A DNA stretch of 64,000 bases from Halanaerobacter jeridensis (GTDB taxonomy: Bacteria; Bacillota; Halanaerobiia; Halobacteroidales; Halobacteroidaceae), in the NCBI RefSeq assembly GCF_016908315.1, contig NZ_JAFBDQ010000013.1, positions 30,885 through 94,884 on the forward strand, read 5' to 3'. Positions 1 through 7,683 of the stretch are shown in pieces. Numbering within the stretch: position 1 is the first letter of the stretch; every line of letters starts with the position of its first letter. The notes under the pieces were generated by a model that worked only from the letters and a program-made list of their open reading frames with translations, made no database searches and had not been told where the DNA came from. The position numbers and the translations under genes are program-made.

Positions 1-1498
1 CTTGATTATCAATGATATCAGGATGCACTTCTGCTAAATATTCTTTATAGTTTTCTTTTGCTTTTTTAAGTTCTTTAGCTTGCGGAAATTCAGTAGCATA
101 GTTTTTATTAGTTTTGATAATACTTTTTAGTTGATACACATTATTGTCTTCATTTTTAATAAATCTTAAAAAATTATTTCGCTCCCCTATCATTCTCACA
201 AAAATTGTAGACTCGGCTGTGGATAGATCTAATTTGGATTGTAAATTTCTGTCAGTAATATAAATTCCATATTTGGCTTCAATATCTACTTTTACAGCCT
301 TCTTTTCATAATTTTGCAATTGATAAGTTGTTAGCCTAGCTTTATTCTCTTTTAAAAAACAATCTGTAATATAGCCTTTAATTCCCTCTTTAGTTTCATC
401 TCTGCTAAGTAGTTTAAGCTCTTTTAAAAGTTGATAATACTCCTGTAGCTGTTGATTATTCCAAATTTTCAGTCCTAATAACAAACCTAAAACAACACTG
501 CTAAATATCAAACCCGCAATTGAACCCACCACCAACATATTTCCAGCTGAGGTAGCTAAACTTAAAGATTTCACTTTTAATATTGTTTCTAACAACGAAC
601 CTGGAATATATGAACAAGCTAATAAACTACTAAGACTATTATATCCTAATACTATAAAAGTCAGCAGCCTATTATTTCTTAGCGCATTATTAAATATTCT
701 TCCCAACATAGAAGTAAGTAAAAGACTAACTGCACCTTTAGCAGTATTTTTAAGATTCCCTTTTACTCCTTTTATAGCAAATTGAATCCATGGTTGATAA
801 TCCGCATCTAAATTGTGCTTACTAAAACTCAAAAACTCTTTCATATTACTTGCTTGATCATAAAATAATGCAGCTTTAATTTTATTAGCTTCTAAAGGAT
901 CATAATACATTTTTTCGCCCGAATAAATCAAATTATCATCTCGGGTAAAAGCAGTTCCATCTTTCTTCTTTAGCTTCCCCTGCCAATCACTACCAATTAA
1001 CTTTTTCCCTTCGTCTATGACAGTATCTCCAGACTTAATTTGATACTCCCTCCGCTGATTAGAAAACAAAGTATTAATAAAAGCTAAATCTGCTCCACCA
1101 TTACAACCAGTAAATGTTATTTCTGCATGAGGATATTTTGCTGCCATTTGAGCATATACGATCTGCAAACCTGTGAATTCGTCCGGTAAAACTTTTTCAG
1201 AGCCTAATTTATGACCATTATAGGCAATTACTATTTGATCATTCTCCGCTAGTCTCTTTTTTAACACTAAAACTCTAAATTCCTGTCCATAATTTTCATC
1301 TTTGTATCTTTCTGCATCATATAAATCTATTTTCTCAGTTAAATTAATTCCTTCAACATTATCTTCAGCTAGAATTTGATTTAAATTTTGAAAATCATCA
1401 TTATCTTCTACAAGTTTCTTATACTCTTGAACTACATTATGTAAGTTTTCTAAATTTTCAGGCGCTTCTAACAACTTTGCAATCAAATACAAATTCAC
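1..1498 (-). CDS. Lipase-fold-like membrane protein, 3' end outside window
   Basis: An open frame begins at a GTG preceded by GAGG/GAG motifs and runs off the window, giving at least 499 residues. Residues about 75-150 resemble an alpha/beta-hydrolase (class-3 lipase or Mbeg1-like) core: a strand QIVIAYNG, then AEITFTGCNGGADLAF where such lipases have TGHSLGGALA. The nucleophile serine of the elbow is absent, so it may be inactive or use another residue. Two hydrophobic segments follow near residues 275-340 (LLTFIVLGYNSL and MLVVGSIAGLIFSSVV), so the protein is probably membrane-bound. It follows the 220-aa gene after 20 bases and belongs to the same operon. The fold call is by eye and tentative; the reading frame itself is clear. 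Confidence 0.65.
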   Translation of the reverse strand, partial: MNLYLIAKLLEAPENLENLHNVVQEYKKLVEDNDDFQNLNQILAEDNVEGINLTEKIDLYDAERYKDENYGQEFRVLVLKKRLAENDQIVIAYNGHKLGSEKVLPDEFTGLQIVYAQMAAKYPHAEITFTGCNGGADLAFINTLFSNQRREYQIKSGDTVIDEGKKLIGSDWQGKLKKKDGTAFTRDDNLIYSGEKMYYDPLEANKIKAALFYDQASNMKEFLSFSKHNLDADYQPWIQFAIKGVKGNLKNTAKGAVSLLLTSMLGRIFNNALRNNRLLTFIVLGYNSLSSLLACSYIPGSLLETILKVKSLSLATSAGNMLVVGSIAGLIFSSVVLGLLLGLKIWNNQQLQEYYQLLKELKLLSRDETKEGIKGYITDCFLKENKARLTTYQLQNYEKKAVKVDIEAKYGIYITDRNLQSKLDLSTAESTIFVRMIGERNNFLRFIKNEDNNVYQLKSIIKTNKNYATEFPQAKELKKAKENYKEYLAEVHPDIIDNQ

Positions 1499-1518
1499 AT
1501 TAATCTCTTTAACCTCAG

Positions 1519-2181
1519 TTAAAATATTTTTTTAACAGCTTTCTCTAATTTAGCCTTAACCTTAGCTCCTAATTCTTCTAAAATTGTTACTCTGCCGCCA
1601 GGAACACTACTAGATATCATATCTGCTGCTACACTTATCCCTACTTTTTTAGTCAACGCTTTAAGACCCAACTTAGCTTCATGCTTTTCTTTTAAATCAT
1701 CCCGCGAAGCATACGGTGGTTCATTTGGAACTTTCTGTCCTTCTTTCTCTAATATTTTCTTAATCGGTTCCCAGCGTTGGTCAATATATTCTTTCATAAT
1801 TTTATATTTATCTGCTCCATAAATTACTTCCCAATCTCCTAAAAAGTCACCTTCTGCATTTCCCGCTTCCATCTTTTCTTTATATTCCATTGCTACTCCG
1901 GCTTGACTTCTCATTTGAACTAAACCGTTTTCAATATCTTCATTAGTTAATTCTTCCCTTTTTTTGACTTCTTCTATGTAACAGTATTGCTCTACTTCTC
2001 CTTCTTCATTTGTTTTTGCAAATTGTTCTGGGGTTAATAGGTCTTCGAGTTTATAATATTCGGGTTCTTCACTATCTAATTCCATATTGTTTTCCTGTTT
2101 CAATTTAACAAATTCCCATTCTAAATTTGTTAAATTGCTAAAAGTTAATAATTCTTTATGTTTTACTCTAACTTTATCCAT
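1519..2181 (-). CDS. Hypothetical acidic protein, 220 aa
   Basis: ATG start with GAGGAG upstream. The protein is soluble, highly charged and without a signal peptide or recognised domain. The C-terminal 50 residues (LKALTKKVGISVAADM onward) form a small glycine-containing segment followed by a lysine-rich helix. A closely similar copy of exactly this C-terminal part is found as a detached fragment near position 5012-5180. It lies 16 bases after the membrane-anchored 350-aa gene and 20 bases before the lipase-like gene, so the three are probably one transcript. A role as chaperone, immunity or accessory factor for the lipase-like protein is possible but not shown. Confidence 0.75.
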   Translation of the reverse strand: MDKVRVKHKELLTFSNLTNLEWEFVKLKQENNMELDSEEPEYYKLEDLLTPEQFAKTNEEGEVEQYCYIEEVKKREELTNEDIENGLVQMRSQAGVAMEYKEKMEAGNAEGDFLGDWEVIYGADKYKIMKEYIDQRWEPIKKILEKEGQKVPNEPPYASRDDLKEKHEAKLGLKALTKKVGISVAADMISSSVPGGRVTILEELGAKVKAKLEKAVKKIF

Positions 2182-2197
2182 TCTAATAATCTCCTCT

Positions 2198-3250
2198 CTA
2201 GTTTTTATAAATGTATTTTAAATTATTCCCTAATCTGACATGCTTTAACTTGCTATAGTCTCTATTCCTGTCTCTATCTTCTATGGATGAAGAATATTTT
2301 TCTTTAATCATACCCCAGGAATAAATATATGTTGCCTTCTGTCCATTATTTTCAATTAAATTATTTGCGTTACTTTTCTTAATTTGATTAATCTTCTCCA
2401 CTAATTCCTTTTGACTCATTTCATCTATTTCTTTCTGTAATTTCTTTGAAAATTCTTTACGCAATTTCATTGGCGGGAGCACAACTTCTTTCTCATCTAT
2501 CTCTTCCTTTACTTGATAAGTATTCTTTATTTCATATTTGAAATCTTCATAACTAGGTGCTAATACTCTCTCATCCACAAATATTATTCCTAATTCCAAA
2601 TACTCAAAAAAACCTTCGTCCTTCAAATACTGCACGAATTCAAATATATCTTTTCTCCGTTTTTCTTTTTCGGTTTGATTTTCTATCCTATCAAACACAT
2701 ATACATCAAGGTTTAATTCAATTCTATTATGCTCAGGGTCATTATTTACTTCTTTTCTCATTTCTTTTAAGCTTTTTGATTTATAACCAGCCCACCAACT
2801 TCCGTCTCCGGTGACTTTGTGTTCTACATCAACTTTTAACAGAACTCTTTCTCCAAATTGACTTTTAACTTGCGGCAGTAAGTACTTTTCCAGATCTATA
2901 TTTCGAGCTACATAGCTGTAACTATCTCCTACTTCTCCTAATCTACCATACGATAATTTATCTACTGTTGCACTAGCATAATAATAGTCATCCCACTGTT
3001 TCTTGCTTCCAATAATTGCTTTGGGATAAATTCTTGCTTGGTAAAATACTTGCCCTCGACTGCTTCTAGTTCCTATCCTATCTACCATAAACTCTTTACC
3101 ATATTTCTGATAGAGATGACTCTTCATTTTTGCTCTCACATCTTCTTTATTATGATATCCAAAATAGCTAGTCACATCTCCTATAATTGAAGGAAGGATT
3201 AAAATGATTAATATAACATATATAGCAGGTTTTAAATTTAGTTTCCCCAT
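2198..3250 (-). CDS. Membrane-anchored hypothetical protein, 350 aa
   Basis: One N-terminal hydrophobic segment (residues about 8-25, AIYVILIILILPSIIG) is followed by a long charged domain rich in Tyr, Lys and Glu, so the bulk probably faces outside the cytoplasmic membrane. There is no lipobox cysteine. No family was recognised. A RBS-like AGGTGAAAAAGGA precedes the ATG. It is the first gene of a three-gene minus-strand operon with the 220-aa protein and the lipase-fold-like protein; the upstream 600 bases carry only transposon debris, so the promoter lies just upstream. Confidence 0.75.
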   Translation of the reverse strand: MGKLNLKPAIYVILIILILPSIIGDVTSYFGYHNKEDVRAKMKSHLYQKYGKEFMVDRIGTRSSRGQVFYQARIYPKAIIGSKKQWDDYYYASATVDKLSYGRLGEVGDSYSYVARNIDLEKYLLPQVKSQFGERVLLKVDVEHKVTGDGSWWAGYKSKSLKEMRKEVNNDPEHNRIELNLDVYVFDRIENQTEKEKRRKDIFEFVQYLKDEGFFEYLELGIIFVDERVLAPSYEDFKYEIKNTYQVKEEIDEKEVVLPPMKLRKEFSKKLQKEIDEMSQKELVEKINQIKKSNANNLIENNGQKATYIYSWGMIKEKYSSSIEDRDRNRDYSKLKHVRLGNNLKYIYKN

Positions 3251-3371
3251 TCCTTTTTCACCTCTACTAATTAATAATTTGCAGCCTTCTCTATTTATTA
3301 TTATATAACTTGCTTACATTTTCCTGCTATTAATTGTTATATTTTTCTATCTTTTCATGGTTATTGCATTA

Positions 3372-3417
3372 GTTGTCAGAAAACCTTAATGGGCTTGCCT
3401 TTGGGCTGAATGACAAC
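3372..3417. repeat. Hairpin with GTTGTCA/TGACAAC arms
   Basis: Inverted 7-bp arms enclose AACCTTAATGGGCTTGCC, which resembles the stem at 3703-3725 (AACCTGAACGGGCTTGCC). The two may be related ends or internal stems of a decayed IS200/IS605-type element. Confidence 0.4.
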
Positions 3418-3450
3418 ATTTTAGAAATAATTGAATATTATTTCTAAAAT
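3418..3450. repeat. Perfect 14-bp palindrome, 5-nt loop
   Basis: ATTTTAGAAATAAT and its exact complement ATTATTTCTAAAAT flank a TGAAT loop. It stands alone between the hairpin at 3372 and the tnpB-like remnant; it may be a terminator or a transposon-end structure. Confidence 0.5.
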
Positions 3451-3549
3451 AAGATATACTAAATATAAGTCAAAAAAATGAACCCCTACGATAAAGAGCA
3501 AGCGACAACCAAGCTGCTCTATAAATTCACAAAGGGTAAAAAAAATATA

Positions 3550-3730
3550 ATACATTACCGTCGGGCTGACGGGAATTAAAGCTTCTGGAGGCGTTGTAAG
3601 TTGCCTCAACCAGTCTTTTGGCTGGTCTAGAAACTGTAAGACCTGATTTGTCTTGCCATTTATGGTAGGTTCAGATTAGGCTCGTTTTAATGAATGAAGA
3701 AACCTGAACGGGCTTGCCCTTCAGGTAGGT
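3550..3730 (+). pseudogene. Probable tnpB 3' end remnant (IS200/IS605 type)
   Basis: The plus strand reads ITVGLTGIKASGGVVSC before a stop at about 3651, resembling the tail many TnpB proteins have after their zinc ribbon (xxGTxGxxAxG). No upstream frame remains; a stop lies directly before it. The stretch is strongly structured: CCGTC/GACGG, GAGGC/GCCTC and CCAG/CTGG stems, then CCTGAA-CGGGC-TT-GCCC-TTCAGG at 3703-3725, as expected of a tnpB-associated omega RNA and right end. No tnpA was seen. Assignment rests on resemblance only. The rest of the 3251-3859 gap contains no gene. Confidence 0.4.
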
Positions 3731-3764
3731 CATTAGTCACCTTATTAGCACCCAAAAAATAGTA

Positions 3765-3796
3765 AATGAGCCAGCAGGACCTCTCCCACTGGCTCA
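3765..3796 (-). terminator. Terminator of PD-(D/E)XK copy A
   Basis: GAGCCAG and CTGGCTC style arms (GAGCCAGCAGG...CCCACTGGCTC) follow the gene on the minus strand. An almost identical hairpin follows copy B at 7171, so it travels with the element. Confidence 0.65.
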
Positions 3797-3905
3797 ATCT
3801 CATATTCTTTCTTCTTTTGTGATCTTGAAAATAGTACTACTCTCGGAAAACTAATTCTACTATCCTATTTCATTCTTGAGTTCTTTGACTTCTTCTTTTG
3901 ATAGT

Positions 3906-4871
3906 TCACTTGATTTGACTATTATATCTACTGTTACACCATTCTTCAACATATTCTTGACCATCTCTCTTTTCTTTTTCTGCTTTCTTTCTCTCCTCTT
4001 TTCTACCTTCTTCCTTGCCTTTTTTTCTACCTTCTTTCCTACCTTCTTTCCTACCTTCTTTTCTACCTTCTTTCTTACCTTCTCTTCTGCCTTTTTCCTC
4101 TCCCTTTCGTTTTGCTTCTTCCAAATTACTGATATGGTCATGGATAGCCTTCTGCCTAGCCTCATATTCTTCTCTAGCATCTTCATCATGACTCAACACT
4201 TCTAGAGATTCGGCAGCTTCTTTCAGCTCTGCAACTCTTTCCTCAATCATCTCTACCACCTCACTCTCAGGATTTTTGAGAAATAGCAGCCAAGGTATTA
4301 GATCATTTTCAATCTCATCTAGACTCTCTATCTCTTGATACTCAGTATCATCAAATTTAGTCAATTCAATGAAATGTATCTCTTCTAAGTCAGTTAGAAC
4401 TTGATTAGTATCCTTCTCTTTGAGTAAAAAAGCGTTATGATATCCATCCATCGCCTCTAGATAATCAAAGTTTAAAATATTGATTGCTACTGTCTTATTT
4501 AGTTTGCGATAAGGATCTCCACTCTTTATTTGAGAAGTATATAATCGCGCCCAGTAAAAAAGGGATCTTCTTTTCATATTAAATTGGTTCTCTAGCTGTA
4601 TCTCTACATTGATCTTAGTTTTATCATTTGCAGTAGCCTTGACATCTAAACGGGATAGTTTATCATCATCCCAAGTCTTATTGATTTCAGCATTATCTAT
4701 CTCTATTTTCACTATCTCTTTTTCTGTGTTTTTAGTTGCAAATACTGCATTCAAAAAAGCAATTAAAATATTAGGATGCTCTTCAGAACCAAATATATTC
4801 TTGAAGACAAAATCAACCTTCGGATCCATTAATTCTTGATCTTCTTTATCTTCTATTATAATCTTATTCAT
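3906..4871 (-). CDS. PD-(D/E)XK (Rpn-like) nuclease/transposase, copy A, frameshifted tail
   Basis: Member of the PDDEXK_2 / recombination-promoting nuclease family. Residues about 14-30 carry the signature DPKVDFVFKNIFGSEEHPN; RLDVKA and NVEIQL (about 73-93) hold the Asp and Glu-x-Gln of the nuclease core. The end is a coiled, basic (GRKE)n repeat encoded by 12-bp tandem repeats. Compared with copy B, an AG dinucleotide is missing in AAGAGAGATGG near 3970, so the last 20 residues (DGQEYVEEW...) are out of frame; the ancestral tail (NMLKNGVTVDIIVKSSELSKEEV) is in the other frame down to 3860. Start has GAGGAG. The catalytic domain is intact, so activity is possible; the C-terminal helix is lost. 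Confidence 0.8.
   Translation of the reverse strand: MNKIIIEDKEDQELMDPKVDFVFKNIFGSEEHPNILIAFLNAVFATKNTEKEIVKIEIDNAEINKTWDDDKLSRLDVKATANDKTKINVEIQLENQFNMKRRSLFYWARLYTSQIKSGDPYRKLNKTVAINILNFDYLEAMDGYHNAFLLKEKDTNQVLTDLEEIHFIELTKFDDTEYQEIESLDEIENDLIPWLLFLKNPESEVVEMIEERVAELKEAAESLEVLSHDEDAREEYEARQKAIHDHISNLEEAKRKGEEKGRREGKKEGRKEGRKEGRKEGRKKGKEEGRKEERKKAEKEKRDGQEYVEEWCNSRYNSQIK
4027..4074. repeat. 12-bp tandem repeat, four units
   Basis: Units of CTACCTTCTTTC with one variable base, encoding repeated GRKE on the minus strand inside the nuclease tail. Degenerate units flank the array. Copy B keeps only about two units, so the number varies between copies. Confidence 0.75.
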
Positions 4872-5011
4872 TAAATTCTCCTCGTATTTACATTATACCT
4901 TATTCTTAAGGGTTTTAAAAGGTCATTTACAAATCCTATATTCTTTATTTTACCTCAAAATATATTTTGTATACCTGAAAATCATAGCAAAAAATGAAAA
5001 CTTCCGAGCGT

Positions 5012-5180
5012 TAACCTCAGTTAAAATATTTTTCTTAATAGCTTTCTCTAATTTAGCCTTAACTTTAGCTCCTAATTCTTCTAAAATTTTTACTCTACCA
5101 CCCGGAACACTATTAGATACCATATCTGCTGCTACACTTATCCCTACTTCTTTAGTCAATGCTTTAAGTTCCAACTTAGC
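5012..5180 (-). pseudogene. Detached duplicate of the 220-aa gene's 3' end
   Basis: Matches 1510-1680 almost base for base, including the stop region, and encodes LKALTKEVGISVAADM...KLEKAIKK. It has no upstream coding part: the match stops at AACTTAGCTTT and runs into a nuclease fragment on the opposite strand. The open frame passes into unrelated sequence. It is a gene fragment left by duplication or recombination. Confidence 0.75.
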
Positions 5181-5188
5181 TTTACCCT

Positions 5189-5306
5189 ATATGTTAGGAT
5201 AGTTGAAAATTTATTGGCAGTAGATGTAGAACTGGATAAAATAGTTGAAGCCAGCGAATTATCAAAAGAACAAATAATGAGGATAAAGAAAAAATCTCAG
5301 CACTAA
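5189..5306 (+). pseudogene. 3' fragment of a PD-(D/E)XK nuclease gene, copy D
   Basis: Plus-strand frame ending at TAA 5304-5306 reads IVENLLAVDVELDKIV then EASELSKEQIMRIKKK, aligning with the tail of copies A and B (KNMLKNGVTVDIIV, SSELSKEEV). Everything upstream of this tail is missing. It lies head-on against the detached duplicate of the 220-aa gene, marking a recombination joint. Confidence 0.65.
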
Positions 5307-5314
5307 TTATATAT

Positions 5315-5352
5315 AAATAAGATCCCATTTTTGAAAAAATGGGATCTTATTT
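5315..5352 (+). terminator. Long perfect hairpin terminator
   Basis: AAATAAGATCCCATTTTT and its complement pair almost completely around a one- to two-base loop, directly after the nuclease fragment and before the convergent 524-aa gene; T runs on both strands suggest two-way termination. Confidence 0.75.
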
Positions 5353-5414
5353 ATTATCACAATTTACAATGTGCTCTAAAAAAGGTAGCAAGATTACTCC
5401 TACTAGCTCATTAC

Positions 5415-6989
5415 TTATTCTTGATTCCTCTCCCATAAATGATTAAATAGTTTTAAATTATTTAATATTGCTTTACATGTTTTATTGATTGATTCATTAG
5501 TTGCTTTAATAATAAGCAATCCCCATACTCTATCATAAATATATTGCTTATCAATATTCTTTTCAATGAACTCCCAGGTGTTTTTAGATAAATAAAAATA
5601 CCTATTATTTTGCATTAATAATCTCATTCTATCTAACTTAGAATAATCTTCAAATATCATATCATGTTTAGATACAGAATCTTCTACAAAATCCTTAATC
5701 TTCGTTAAGATTTTTTCGACTTTTGGATGAATCGTCTCTCCTGGTTCCCAAAGCATTAAACCATCTAAATCTTCAATGTCATATTCCTGCTTTTGACTCT
5801 CATTTTTCATTTCCTCCATCATCTCTAACATCTCATTATTAATTTCAACTTCATCATCAGAAGATACAACCTCATTGTAAATCTCTTCTAGATTACATAA
5901 ATGATTAAGTTTCTTCTTAAAAACTTTCTTTGCTTCCTCTGAAGATATATCTATCTTAACACTATTACTGAGGCCAGACATCTTTAGAAAAGTCTTTCCA
6001 AAAAGCGAATCTATTGTCTCAGGCGCCTCAGAATCAGCATCATTAATATCAAGATTAACTCCACCGTCTTTTGTTTTCTCATTCTTATTAATAAATTTAA
6101 GCACTCTTTCAACAAAAGCAGCCGCATCATATTTACAGCCATCATCATCCAAAATACATATGTCGCAAAGCATCTCTAAATCAAAACCGAGCTCTAAATA
6201 ATTTTCAAGATAATTACCAAAACCTATCTGCCCTATCTCATAACTATTCATTTTTGCAGTATAATATTTCCTGACTGCTGCAGTGGTGAAATGATTTCTA
6301 ACAAAATCCCCTAATTCTTTATCTTCTTGATTGATAGTTAACTCAAAAAAAGCCTGTAATTTACTATATTCTCCTTCTAATTGTTTCTCTAATCTTTTTA
6401 AAAGTTTCTCATTATTAGCCCGCTCAGTCAGGTTAACTGGTTTCTTTAGTATGCTATTAACCCATTCTATAGACTTTTTCATTTGGGCTTTTGTCACATC
6501 TCCATTGACGTATGCATATTGAGGAAAACGACTTTCGATCAAACAAGCAATAGCTAAAATATACATATGATAAGGATAGCCCTGTGTTTTTGCATCAAAT
6601 ACATTTATCTTTCCCACAGTTAAATTTTGAATCTCTTCACTCATTTGTGACTGCCAGTTAATCCGTGAAATTAAAATATCATCACAGTCAGATTCTTCCC
6701 TAAATCTATCATAATAACTCAAATCTCTTAATAACATAAAATCTTCAGCACTCTTCATTGTAGTCATATCACCAAAAGTATACCAGCCTAATCGATTGTC
6801 ATAAGAAGCAAACTCCCGTTCCTTGCTACGGGTAGTATAAGACCACTTATAATCATATTTTTCTTCATCTACTATTTCGTCCATAAAATCATATTCCTGC
6901 AGCAAAAGAAGTGTTTCTTCATACACACTTTCCCATTCATCATCATCAATTTCTTCTGGAATTATATCTAATGTGATTCTAACTCCCAT
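5415..6989 (-). CDS. Hypothetical acidic protein, 524 aa
   Basis: ATG with AAGGAGAGATAGT upstream. A large cytoplasmic protein without signal or membrane segments; the N-terminus (GVRITLDIIPEEIDDDEWE) and several Asp/Glu-rich stretches (DEEVEINNEMLEMMEEM region) stand out. Cysteine pair CDICILDDDGC is near residue 280. No family was recognised. It stands alone between two broken nuclease copies, with its own terminator hairpin downstream at 5315-5352. Length and codon pattern look like an intact gene rather than a relic; possibly cargo of the mobile region. Confidence 0.75.
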   Translation of the reverse strand: MGVRITLDIIPEEIDDDEWESVYEETLLLLQEYDFMDEIVDEEKYDYKWSYTTRSKEREFASYDNRLGWYTFGDMTTMKSAEDFMLLRDLSYYDRFREESDCDDILISRINWQSQMSEEIQNLTVGKINVFDAKTQGYPYHMYILAIACLIESRFPQYAYVNGDVTKAQMKKSIEWVNSILKKPVNLTERANNEKLLKRLEKQLEGEYSKLQAFFELTINQEDKELGDFVRNHFTTAAVRKYYTAKMNSYEIGQIGFGNYLENYLELGFDLEMLCDICILDDDGCKYDAAAFVERVLKFINKNEKTKDGGVNLDINDADSEAPETIDSLFGKTFLKMSGLSNSVKIDISSEEAKKVFKKKLNHLCNLEEIYNEVVSSDDEVEINNEMLEMMEEMKNESQKQEYDIEDLDGLMLWEPGETIHPKVEKILTKIKDFVEDSVSKHDMIFEDYSKLDRMRLLMQNNRYFYLSKNTWEFIEKNIDKQYIYDRVWGLLIIKATNESINKTCKAILNNLKLFNHLWERNQE

Positions 6990-7170
6990 ACTATCTCTCC
7001 TTAATTAATTATTTGATTTTATTAGCTGTGATAATTATTAGTATACCATGATTAAATAAAAGATAGTATAGCAATTCTTAGCAATAATTTCCGATAATCT
7101 CATATAAATCCTAAACCATATAATTCAAACTAAAAAATTGTCTCTTCTTTTGGCAACAAAAAATAAAAAA

Positions 7171-7200
7171 GAGCCAGCAGGGTCTCCCAGCACTGGCTCA
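7171..7200 (-). terminator. Terminator of PD-(D/E)XK copy B
   Basis: GAGCCAG-CAGGGTCTCCCAGCA-CTGGCTC, near-identical to the hairpin after copy A at 3765. Confidence 0.65.
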
Positions 7201-7263
7201 GTTTAATATCCCTTCTTCTTTTGTGGTCTTGAAAATAATGCTACTCTCAGAAAACTAATTCTA

Positions 7264-7596
7264 CTATCCTATTTCATTCTTGACTTCTTCTTTTGATAGT
7301 TCACTTGATTTGACTATTATATCTACTATTACACCATTCTTCAACATATTCTTGACCATCTCTCTCTTTTCTTTTTCTGCTTTCTTCCTTTCTTCTTCCC
7401 TACCTTCTTCTTTTCCTTTTCGTTTTGCTTCTTCTAGATTACTGATATGGTCATGGATAGCCTTCTGCCTAGCCTCATATTCTTCCCTAGCCTCTTCATC
7501 ATGACTCAACACTTCTAGAGATTCGGCAGCTTCTTTCAGCTCTGCAACTCTTTCCTCAATCATCTCTACCACCTCACTCTCAGGATTTAATACCAC
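7264..7596 (-). pseudogene. PD-(D/E)XK nuclease, copy B, 3' third only
   Basis: Encodes only the C-terminal part of the family, from ESEVVEMIEERVAELK to SSELSKEEVKNEIG; the whole PD-(D/E)XK domain is missing. The match to copy A ends at CAGGATTT near 7588 and is replaced by unrelated bases. The tail frame is intact here (REMVKNMLKNG), which shows that copy A has lost two bases. Relative to copy A it has fewer GRKE units and lacks nine bases (Glu-Leu-Lys) near the end. A short product could be made but cannot be a nuclease. Confidence 0.75.
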
Positions 7597-7683
7597 TATT
7601 TAAATACCTTATATGTTAGGATAATTGTCGCAAGGAATAAAAAAACCAGCCCTCATTACAAGGACCGGTCCTCATCCAATCAT

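Noticed and set aside
4027..4074. CRISPR-like direct repeats
   Set aside because: 12-bp coding tandem repeat without spacers.
3876..4205. Plus-strand frame rich in Phe/Ser/Leu opposite nuclease copy A
   Set aside because: Mirror of the GRKE repeat coding strand; no RBS.
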